Assembly (NCBI RefSeq): GCF_017355855.1
Contig: NZ_JAFEWD010000012.1
Location: 1 to 64,000, forward strand
Direction: 5' to 3'
Length of the DNA: 64,000 nt
Source: Pedobacter sp. SYSU D00535
GTDB taxonomy: Bacteria > Bacteroidota > Bacteroidia > Sphingobacteriales > Sphingobacteriaceae
The position numbers and the translations under genes are program-made. Positions 44,863 through 52,124 of the stretch are shown here, one piece after another. The stretch's first letter is position 1. The number at the start of each line of letters is the position of its first letter. Under the pieces are notes generated by a model. The model searched no databases. It worked only from the letters and a program-made list of their open reading frames with translations, and had not been told where the DNA came from.

Positions 44863-46104
44863 ATGAATCCATACGAACAGAAAAGGCGCTGGAAATTTCT
44901 TCTACTTGCATTTGCAATTGTAATTGGCGGCGTATCGCTATGGTACAGCAACTATCTGGTAAAGGGCATTTCAGCAGCTGAACGGACGCGGGCAGAGGTA
45001 TGGGCCCTAAGCAATAAGAAGATTGTTGAGATTACGGACATAAATGACGATTACATCACCTTTATTTATTCCATTCGAGACAGCCTTTCAGTTCCGGCAA
45101 TCGTAACTGACAACCGGGATAGTATTATTTATTGGAAGGGACTGGACAGCACGAAAACCAATTATAGATTGGAGGCCGAAAACGTGGTGGAATCACCTGT
45201 ATACACGCGAAAAACGTACGACCCGGTCTATTTTAAGACGCAGTTGAATGAGATGAAAGCCCAGCACCCACCTATCATTATTACTAAGGATGACGGGGAA
45301 AAGTGGTTTGTGTATTATAAAGACTCGCCCTTGCTCACCCAGTTAAGGGTTTTTCCCTATATCCAACTTACCGTAATCGGCATCTTCCTTCTGATTGCCT
45401 ACCTGGTCTTTAGCTCCTCCAGACGGTCGGAGCAAAACCTGGTTTGGGTGGGGATGGCTAAAGAAACGGCGCACCAGCTAGGGACACCGATCTCGTCCCT
45501 TATGGCCTGGACAGAATTGATGAAATCGAAGTTTAATGCTGAAGACGATCCGCTGATTCTCGAGATGGAAAACGACATTAAGCGATTAGAGATGGTGGCC
45601 GACCGATTTTCGAAAATCGGATCAAAAGCCGTCTTGCAAAGTCATAACGTATATGAAGTTGTGAGCGAGTATGTTAAATACTTCAGCGTAAGGGCCAGTG
45701 ACAAGATTAAGTTCATGGTAACCGGAGACAAGGAAATCGAGGCGCTGATGAACGTTCCTCTTTTCGACTGGGTGATCGAAAACTTGCTGAAAAATGCTGC
45801 TAACGCAATCGAGGGCGAAGGCAGGATAGAAGTTCACATTTCGGATCACCTGGCGAAGAATCAGGTGTACATCGATGTTATCGATACGGGAAAAGGAATT
45901 CCCCGAATGAAGTTCGAGACAATTTTCCAACCTGGTTATACCACCAGAAAACGTGGATGGGGCTTGGGACTTTCGCTGAGTAAGCGTATAATTGACAACT
46001 ATCACCGGGGGCAAATCTTTGTTAAAGACTCGGAGGTGGGTAAAGGAACAACTATACGTATTATCTTAAAAAGCGGAATGACTTATGAACCGGCCACAAG
46101 CTGA
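44863..46104 (+). CDS. Membrane sensor histidine kinase
   Basis: Two membrane helices (about 11-33 and 166-185) enclose a periplasmic sensor region of about 130 residues. The HisKA box has H204 in MAKETAHQLGTPISSLMAWT. The HATPase domain shows ENLLKNAANAIEG, DTGKGIP and GWGLGLSLSKRII boxes. It has 413 residues. No response regulator is adjacent; the next gene, a DinB protein, overlaps its 3' end by 20 bases. The signal is unknown. Confidence 0.93.
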   Translation: MNPYEQKRRWKFLLLAFAIVIGGVSLWYSNYLVKGISAAERTRAEVWALSNKKIVEITDINDDYITFIYSIRDSLSVPAIVTDNRDSIIYWKGLDSTKTNYRLEAENVVESPVYTRKTYDPVYFKTQLNEMKAQHPPIIITKDDGEKWFVYYKDSPLLTQLRVFPYIQLTVIGIFLLIAYLVFSSSRRSEQNLVWVGMAKETAHQLGTPISSLMAWTELMKSKFNAEDDPLILEMENDIKRLEMVADRFSKIGSKAVLQSHNVYEVVSEYVKYFSVRASDKIKFMVTGDKEIEALMNVPLFDWVIENLLKNAANAIEGEGRIEVHISDHLAKNQVYIDVIDTGKGIPRMKFETIFQPGYTTRKRGWGLGLSLSKRIIDNYHRGQIFVKDSEVGKGTTIRIILKSGMTYEPATS

Positions 46105-46591
46105 CGAGTATGCAGCATTTTATCAAAAATACATCGAGACAGTAGGGGACGATGTATTAGAGGAACTCAAGGTCCAGCCAGACCTGGTGACAACCCGGCT
46201 TGGCGGCCTACCAGCTGAAAAAGCCGATTATGCCTATGCAGAGGGAAAATGGACTATTAAAGAACTTGTTGGTCACATGATCGACACGGAGCGGGTGATG
46301 GCTTATCGACTACTCCGAGTCTCAAGGAACGACGATACTCCCTTGCCTGGATTCGACGAGAATACTTTTGTCAGTAATTCAACTTTTAAAAGTCGGGACT
46401 TAGGTAGCTTGATCGAGGAGTTTGCAACTGTAAGAAAAGCAAATCTTTATTTAATCGGCGCGCTGTCGGAAGAACAGCTCAACCGCCGTGGTACCGCCAG
46501 CAACTGCCCCGTGACAACCCGGTCTCTGCTATTTATCATGGCTGGCCATGTGAAGCACCATCTGACCATCTTGCAGGATCGTTATTTATAG
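46085..46591 (+). CDS. DinB family protein
   Basis: A 168-residue DinB/YfiT-fold four-helix protein. Metal-site histidines of the family are visible: H61-like in ELVGHMIDTERVMAYR and HVKHH near the C terminus. Members include thiol transferases and metal hydrolases; no substrate can be assigned. The ATG lies inside the kinase gene (20-base overlap), so the two are probably translated together. Confidence 0.85.
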   Translation: MNRPQADEYAAFYQKYIETVGDDVLEELKVQPDLVTTRLGGLPAEKADYAYAEGKWTIKELVGHMIDTERVMAYRLLRVSRNDDTPLPGFDENTFVSNSTFKSRDLGSLIEEFATVRKANLYLIGALSEEQLNRRGTASNCPVTTRSLLFIMAGHVKHHLTILQDRYL

Positions 46592-46812
46592 CGCCGGGCG
46601 TTAGGGATAGCAGTGGAAAACCCCCAGTGAGGGCAGCCTATGAAGAACCCAGGCGAGCATTTGCAACCGATAACCCGGCCCGTTCAGGCGAGGAACGCCC
46701 AAATTATATTCGTGTACAAAGAAACTTCTTAGCGTTTTTGATTAAAAAATATAAATTCCTCAAACTAAGTAAACAAAACGTTATGAATTTCTTTTTTTAT
46801 AGCATTTATATT

Positions 46813-46820
46813 TAGATTTG
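46813..46820 (+). promoter_or_regulatory. -7 promoter box of the pdh genes
   Basis: TAGATTTG, an exact TAnnTTTG match, 26 bases before the pdhA ATG. A weak 62-codon frame at 46627-46815 runs into this box and is rejected as a gene. Confidence 0.6.
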
Positions 46821-46846
46821 CCTTCCCAAAAAACACATAATAACTA

Positions 46847-47842
46847 ATGAGTTCAGTTGAAATTACCAAAGATACCTATCTTAACTGGTACGAACAGATG
46901 TTGCTGATGCGTAGGTTCGAAGAGAAATCAGGACAACTATACGGACAGCAAAAAATCAGAGGGTTTTGTCACTTATATATTGGTCAGGAAGCAGTTTTAG
47001 CAGGTGCTATGTCTGTTTTGGGTCCGGACGACTCTATGATTACTGCCTATCGTGACCACGCTCATGCTTTAGCAAGAGGAATGAGCGCCAATGAAATTAT
47101 GGCTGAGTTATATGGAAAAGTTACCGGCTGCTCAAAGGGCAAGGGTGGCTCCATGCACATGTTCAGTAAAGAGAAAAAATTCTTTGGCGGACACGGTATC
47201 GTAGGTGGTCAAATACCATTGGGAGCAGGTGTTGCCTTTGCTGAAAAATATTTAGGCACTACCAACGTGAACGTATGTTACATGGGAGACGGTGCTGTTC
47301 GTCAGGGTGCCTTGAATGAAACATTCAACATGGCAATGCTTTGGAAACTACCGGTAATCTTTGTATGTGAAAACAACGGTTACGCGATGGGTACTTCAGT
47401 ACAGCGTACAACCAACATGATTGATATTTATAAGATCGGTTTAGGATTTGATATGCCTTGTGCTCCGGTTGATGGTATGGATCCGGTTGCTGTGCATAAC
47501 GCAATGGATGAGGCAGTTCAACGTGCTCGTCGTGGCGAAGGCCCTACTTTCCTGGAAATGCGTACTTACCGCTACAAAGGTCACTCTATGTCTGACCCAG
47601 CAAAGTATCGTACAAAAGAAGAACTTGAAGCATACAAAGCAAAAGATCCTATTGGCGTTGTAAAGGCTGCAATTGTTGAAAACAATTATGCTGATGAAGC
47701 GTGGTTTGATGAGATTGATGCTAAGGTAAAAGCTATTGTGGAAGAATCTGTAAAATTTGCAGAGGAGTCACCTTGGCCAGAGCCGCACGAACTTTACGAA
47801 GATGTTTACGTGCAGGAGGATTACCCATTCATCAGAAGCTAA
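46847..47842 (+). CDS. pdhA: Pyruvate dehydrogenase E1 component, alpha subunit
   Basis: Thiamine-diphosphate-dependent alpha subunit of the pyruvate dehydrogenase complex, oxidatively decarboxylating pyruvate. The TPP motif runs from GDGAVRQGA (near 147) to CENNGYAMGT (near 174-183), and the conserved phosphorylation-loop-like YRYKGHSMSDPAKYRT follows near 243. It has 331 residues. The beta-subunit gene is not adjacent; the E2 gene follows 34 bases downstream. Confidence 0.95.
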   Translation: MSSVEITKDTYLNWYEQMLLMRRFEEKSGQLYGQQKIRGFCHLYIGQEAVLAGAMSVLGPDDSMITAYRDHAHALARGMSANEIMAELYGKVTGCSKGKGGSMHMFSKEKKFFGGHGIVGGQIPLGAGVAFAEKYLGTTNVNVCYMGDGAVRQGALNETFNMAMLWKLPVIFVCENNGYAMGTSVQRTTNMIDIYKIGLGFDMPCAPVDGMDPVAVHNAMDEAVQRARRGEGPTFLEMRTYRYKGHSMSDPAKYRTKEELEAYKAKDPIGVVKAAIVENNYADEAWFDEIDAKVKAIVEESVKFAEESPWPEPHELYEDVYVQEDYPFIRS

Positions 47843-47876
47843 TAAATTACTACTCATAAAAAACTGAATTCAAACA

Positions 47877-49520
47877 ATGGCTGAAGTAGTTCGAATGCCC
47901 AAAATGAGCGACACCATGACCGAAGGGGTGATCGCTAAATGGCACAAAAAGGTTGGCGATAAGGTGAACACCGGTGATTTAATTGCCGAGGTAGAGACCG
48001 ACAAAGCCACTATGGACTTTGAATCATTCCAGGAAGGAACGTTATTATATATTGGTGCTGAAGAGGGATCTGCAGTACCTGTTGATTCTGTAATTGCTGT
48101 GCTTGGTGCTCCGGGCGAAGATTATAAATCAGCTTTGGAAGGTGCTGGTAATGGCGCTGCTGCTCCTGCTGCTGAATCCAAACCAGAAACTACCGCTCCT
48201 GCTGAAGAAGCAGAAGAAGGTGGAATTGATCCTGAATCTGTTGGCGCAACAGTTATTCGTATGCCTTTATTGAGCGATACGATGACGGAAGGCGTAATTG
48301 CAGAATGGCATAAAAAAGTGGGTGACACTGTGAAAAGTGACGATACCCTTGCTGATGTGGAAACTGACAAGGCTACCATGGAAGTGACCGCTTATGCAGA
48401 AGGTACTCTTTTATACGTTGGTGTTGAAAAAGGTCAAGCTGCCAAAGTAAACGATGTAATCGCGATCGTGGGTAAAGAAGGAACTGATGTTCAGGCTTTA
48501 TTAAAAGGTGGTAAAAAAGCTGCCAGCAACCCAACTGAAGGAAATAAAGCAGAAGAAAGCTCGGCAACTCCTGCTCCTGCTCAAGCGGAAGCTCAAACTT
48601 CTACTTCATCTGACGCAAGAGTGAAAGCTTCTCCTTTAGCTAAGAAATTAGCGGAAGAAAAAGGAATTGACCTTTCACAGGTTAAAGGAAGCGCCGAAGG
48701 CGGACGTATCGTAAAGAAAGACGTAGAGAACTTCAAGCCTTCTGCTCAACCAGCAGCGCAGGCTGCTGCGCCACAAACGGACGCTGCACCAGCTGCAAAA
48801 GCAGAAAAAACAATCACTATCCCTCAGTTTATTGGGGAGGAAAAATACACCGAGAAGCCGGTTACCCAGATGCGTAAGGCCATTGCCCGCTCGCTTTCTG
48901 ACAGCTTGTTTACTGCGCCACATATTTTCGTTACCATGAGTATCGACATGGACAGCGCCATTGCTGCCCGTGCAAAAATGAATGAGTATGCTCCGGTAAA
49001 AATTTCATTCAACGACTTGGTAGTGAAAGCTACTGCAATTGCGTTGAAACAACACCCTGCTATCAATTCATCCTGGTTAGGTGACAAGATCCGTGTGAAC
49101 GAACATGTGAACATCGGTGTTGCAGTAGCGGTAGATGAAGGCTTGGTTGTTCCCGTTATCAAATTTGCTGATGGCAAATCTTTAAGTCATATCTCTTTAG
49201 AAGTGAAAGATTTCGCCCAGAAAGCGAAAACGAAGAAACTTCTTCCTACAGATATGCAAGGCTCTACCTTCACCATTTCTAACCTGGGAATGTTTGGTGT
49301 AGATGAGTTTACTGCTATCATCAACCCTCCAAACGCAGCAATCCTTGCAGTGAGTGGAATTCAACAAGTTCCGGTTGTTAAGAACGGAGCAATCGTACCA
49401 GGTAACATCATGAAAGTGACGTTAAGCGGTGATCACCGGGTAGTTGACGGAGCTGTAGTTGCAGCATTCTTACAAACACTGAAAGCGCTGTTAGAAGAAC
49501 CTGTAAGATTACTGGTTTAA
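47877..49520 (+). CDS. pdhC: Pyruvate dehydrogenase E2 (dihydrolipoamide acetyltransferase)
   Basis: Core acetyltransferase of the complex. Two lipoyl domains are present, with lipoyl-lysines K43 and K165 in ETDKATM. Ala/Pro-rich linkers separate them. A peripheral subunit-binding domain follows (about 250-285, ASPLAKKLAEEKGIDLSQ). The C-terminal catalytic domain has H520-RVV-D524-G. It has 547 residues. Followed by a strong terminator. Confidence 0.96.
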   Translation: MAEVVRMPKMSDTMTEGVIAKWHKKVGDKVNTGDLIAEVETDKATMDFESFQEGTLLYIGAEEGSAVPVDSVIAVLGAPGEDYKSALEGAGNGAAAPAAESKPETTAPAEEAEEGGIDPESVGATVIRMPLLSDTMTEGVIAEWHKKVGDTVKSDDTLADVETDKATMEVTAYAEGTLLYVGVEKGQAAKVNDVIAIVGKEGTDVQALLKGGKKAASNPTEGNKAEESSATPAPAQAEAQTSTSSDARVKASPLAKKLAEEKGIDLSQVKGSAEGGRIVKKDVENFKPSAQPAAQAAAPQTDAAPAAKAEKTITIPQFIGEEKYTEKPVTQMRKAIARSLSDSLFTAPHIFVTMSIDMDSAIAARAKMNEYAPVKISFNDLVVKATAIALKQHPAINSSWLGDKIRVNEHVNIGVAVAVDEGLVVPVIKFADGKSLSHISLEVKDFAQKAKTKKLLPTDMQGSTFTISNLGMFGVDEFTAIINPPNAAILAVSGIQQVPVVKNGAIVPGNIMKVTLSGDHRVVDGAVVAAFLQTLKALLEEPVRLLV

Positions 49521-49545
49521 TTATCAGTCATCAATTTTGATAATC

Positions 49546-49577
49546 AAAGCGGCTCTGGTTTCAGGGCCGCTTTTTTT
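49546..49577 (+). terminator. Terminator after pdhC
   Basis: Arms aaagcggc (49546-49553) and gccgcttt (49566-49573) with a partly paired interior (ctctg/caggg), then a T-run to 49577. Confidence 0.9.
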
Positions 49578-49986
49578 GTTTCTTAGTGTTGATTTTTGGG
49601 CTGTGCGAAGACAAGCATCGCAGACAGAATGCATTCGTCAAATAACTTCTGAAAACGTTTGTATAAAAAACGGTAATAGACGAGTTACCTTTCAGAGAAA
49701 GTGAGCGAAGCGCGCCGAAATCTATCATCAGAAATGAAAGCACTTTGAGGAGGTAAAAAACTCTTGATGAGGTACCTAGTTGAAACGCATCAGCCAGGCG
49801 ATCAGCATTTTAACGGTAAGAAATCACATTCATTCACAGTGTTGAACAGGCAAGAATCGAATAACAGGTTCTATAAACATATCGACTATTATTAAGCGCA
49901 GTTAGAGATATGAGTATAAGACAACGTCCCCCCTTTCGTTAAAGGGCACCTGAACGACATGGACCATTAGTGAAAAATAAATCCAT
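49578..49986. other. Intergenic region after the pdh terminator
   Basis: About 400 bases without a credible gene. Frames are short and broken. Nothing structured was recognised apart from the element that begins at 49987. Confidence 0.4.
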
Positions 49987-50020
49987 AAAAAAGCCCGGCG
50001 TTTATGAGAAACATCCGGGC
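49987..50020 (-). terminator. Leftward terminator of an unassigned transcript
   Basis: Arms gcccgg (49993-49998) and ccgggc (50015-50020), with inner gttt/aaac pairing. Leftward it is followed by six T residues (A-run 49987-49992). No leftward gene ends near here, so it may terminate a small RNA. Confidence 0.65.
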
Positions 50021-50242
50021 AACCTAAACCTTATCACAATTATACTCTCCAAAACGCATAAGGTTTCAAATTGTTGTAGAAAATTTGAAAATTCTTCTGA
50101 AGTTGCAACAATACTTCCCCCAACTTATAGTGTCTTATTTTCTTGAAGCATCTCCGCAGTCTCGAACAACAATTCTGCTTGTAGCTATTTTTTATAAAAA
50201 AGGTGCGAGATGTACTCCCGTTATACAGGAATGAAAAATAGT
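49987..50242 (-). ncRNA. Candidate structured small RNA
   Basis: Upstream of the terminator at 49987-50020 on the - strand lies a 9-bp perfect stem (50026-50034 with 50058-50066, 23-base loop), then a 6-bp stem with CAAATT/AATTTG arms (about 50067-50087) and a GAAGT/ACTTC stem near 50094-50112. No frame in the segment has a usable ATG of meaningful length. The 5' end and promoter are not defined; 50242 is only the limit of the AT-rich segment I examined. The assignment is inference from structure plus the unexplained terminator. Confidence 0.35.
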
Positions 50243-50463
50243 TTTATACTGTCAGATGAAACTGCAATAGGTTAAATATATGCTAGTGGATCAGTATAGC
50301 TAGCCCGCTTGAGATTTAGGCTTCCATCCAGTCACGATTATTAGAGGCTCAATGGTGTAAGCTAAAACCGATTGCAGCGAAAAGGCTCGCAACGAAGGGC
50401 TGCCGTCAGTACTTGTAGCGGCAAGCAGCCCCCCAGCAGTTTGAAGTACGTTAGCTCGTTTCC

Positions 50464-50497
50464 AAAAACCGGACGGACTTATGAGAAATGCCGTCCG
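50464..50497 (-). terminator. Terminator after the aldolase-fold gene
   Basis: Arms cggacgg (50470-50476) and ccgtccg (50491-50497), followed leftward by GG-free TTTTT (A-run 50464-50468). It lies 13 bases past the stop codon. Its loop shares TTTCTCATAA with the terminator at 49987-50020. Confidence 0.8.
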
Positions 50498-50509
50498 ATC
50501 CTAACGAAT

Positions 50510-51811
50510 CTATTTAAGAAACTTTTCCCGCAACTGCTCTACCTGTTCGTTGCTGATTGGGACCATGTTGCCTATGGGAGCGCAAAGCACCAGGGATTTT
50601 GCACTAAACTCGGCCACTTCTAGGTAGTCGAAGGTTTGCAACAGCTGATCACCGGTGACAAGGACACAAGTATTTTGAATAATTACTGCTGGATTATTCT
50701 TAGCTACCAGATCCGGAATAGTACTTTGGTCGGCGAAGTGGCTGCCGAACTCCAACGAACTCACGTCCTGCAAGAAAATCCAGCTTTCCGGAATGGTACG
50801 AACGTTAAAAGTTGACCCAGTAACACCAAAAGCCATCAAATATGGTGACTGGGTGAGGATGATCGAGTTAATCTCCGGATGCTTCCTGTAGATTTCCTGA
50901 TGAAGGTAAGTGGTGCGACTCGGCACTTTGCCTGGCTCACGTTTACCATCTTTGATTTGTACGATATCTTCAATTTTCAAATCCCACCGGGGCACATCGG
51001 TTGGAGTGATTAAAAAGTCGTTACCCCTCCAGCGTGTTGATACGGTGCCATAAGAGCTGATCATGAGACCCTGAGTACAGGCCCGTTTTACGATATCTAC
51101 GATCTCTGTGCGCTTTTCCCTTTCATCAGGAGGGTAAGCTACGACGTCCATTTCGGGCAGTTGAGCTGGAATCTGATTCTCGAATGCTTCGATCTGCTCG
51201 TCGCTCAAAAACTTTGGCTCTCCAACTGATTTACCGTAAAGTATTGCCCGAGCACAAAATTCGAGTGTTTCAAAACGTTGGAAAGTATCCAGCAAATCAA
51301 ACCCTCCAACCACAGTCCCGTGGTTTTCCATAATCACCGAATTATAACCCTTCGTAAACTCACTTGCAATTTTTGCTCCCAGTGCTGCGCTACCTGGTAG
51401 TTCGTATGGAGCGTAACCAACAGGGCCGCATACTCTTTTTGCCTGAGATATAATGTTTGTATTTGGGATGGTCCTGACAATACTGAACGACACCAAAGCA
51501 GGTGGGTGGGCATGAATAATTGATTTGATATCGGGCCTTATTTCATAAATTGCTCTGTGAAAGGGAAATTCGGAAGATGGCTTATGGCGCCCTTCAATTG
51601 TGCCATCCTTTTTTACGCAAACGATGTCTGAGGGCTGTAGTCTACCCTTGTCAACAGCTGAAGGCGAAATCCAGATATCACCGTTTTCGTCCATGATAGA
51701 GATATTTCCACCTGAGGTGGTCGTCAGACCGCGCCGGTAGATCCTACCCATGGTTAAAGCAATTTGATCTCTTGGGTGCATCAGGTGGGGGTTCAGAATC
51801 TCGTTGACCAT
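50510..51811 (-). CDS. Duplicated class II aldolase/adducin-fold protein
   Basis: A 433-residue protein made of two class II aldolase/adducin domains. The first (about 8-200) keeps the zinc and catalytic pattern: E81, H100-A-H102 and H164 in ENHG, as in fuculose-phosphate aldolase and relatives. The second (about 235-425) has the same outline but TQS (320-322) in place of HAH, Thr in place of the catalytic Glu, and N380-T in place of NHG, so it should be inactive. Substrate unknown. The ATG at 51811 is chosen because a -7 box (51836-51843) lies between it and the longer frame start at 51883. Confidence 0.85.
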   Translation of the reverse strand: MVNEILNPHLMHPRDQIALTMGRIYRRGLTTTSGGNISIMDENGDIWISPSAVDKGRLQPSDIVCVKKDGTIEGRHKPSSEFPFHRAIYEIRPDIKSIIHAHPPALVSFSIVRTIPNTNIISQAKRVCGPVGYAPYELPGSAALGAKIASEFTKGYNSVIMENHGTVVGGFDLLDTFQRFETLEFCARAILYGKSVGEPKFLSDEQIEAFENQIPAQLPEMDVVAYPPDEREKRTEIVDIVKRACTQGLMISSYGTVSTRWRGNDFLITPTDVPRWDLKIEDIVQIKDGKREPGKVPSRTTYLHQEIYRKHPEINSIILTQSPYLMAFGVTGSTFNVRTIPESWIFLQDVSSLEFGSHFADQSTIPDLVAKNNPAVIIQNTCVLVTGDQLLQTFDYLEVAEFSAKSLVLCAPIGNMVPISNEQVEQLREKFLK

Positions 51812-51835
51812 ACTTTTTTTAATTTTAGTTTTTAG

Positions 51836-51843
51836 CAAATTTA
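51836..51843 (-). promoter_or_regulatory. -7 promoter box of the aldolase-fold gene
   Basis: Read leftward this is TAAATTTG, an exact TAnnTTTG match, 25 bases before the chosen ATG. It rules against the longer frame that begins upstream of it. Confidence 0.55.
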
Positions 51844-52060
51844 AGCGATGCCTTTCAGTTCGGCATCCTGCTATTTCCTGCAAAGAGGGTCAGGATTATG
51901 CTAGATGAAAATGACGAGAGTCATCTTTAATAGTGTTTCGAAAGCAAGCGCTATACGGACAGCCAGGGTTATTTGAAGTAGACGGCTCAGGTGACACGAA
52001 GAAGACCAGGTATTGAAACCGGAAAAGGAACCGAAACAGCAAAAGAGATATCCTCCCCAT

Positions 52061-52096
52061 AAAAAAAGAGCCAGACTCCATAAGGACGCCTGGCTC
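52061..52096 (-). terminator. Terminator after the TonB-dependent receptor
   Basis: Arms gagccag (52068-52074) and ctggctc (52090-52096) with a 15-base loop, followed leftward by seven T residues (A-run 52061-52067). It lies 28 bases past the receptor stop codon. The 217 bases between here and the aldolase promoter hold nothing else I recognise. Confidence 0.85.
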
Positions 52097-52124
52097 GGAC
52101 TTAACTATATATTACTGATGAAGT

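Noticed and set aside
46627-46815. A 62-codon rightward frame (GTG start) between the DinB gene and pdhA
   Set aside because: It runs through the exact -7 box of pdhA, has no recognisable family and an AT-rich, Phe/Lys-rich end; chance frame.
50040-50242. A leftward open frame of about 66 codons ending at 50040
   Set aside because: It contains no ATG, GTG start or ribosome-binding context and lies over the stems of the candidate RNA; treated as non-coding.
50372-50623. An 83-codon rightward frame across the end of the aldolase-fold gene
   Set aside because: It overlaps a terminator and a conserved gene end on the other strand and matches nothing known.
51812-51883. N-terminal extension of the aldolase-fold protein by 24 residues
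   Set aside because: The exact -7 box at 51836-51843 lies inside it, so the transcript should begin after this start codon.
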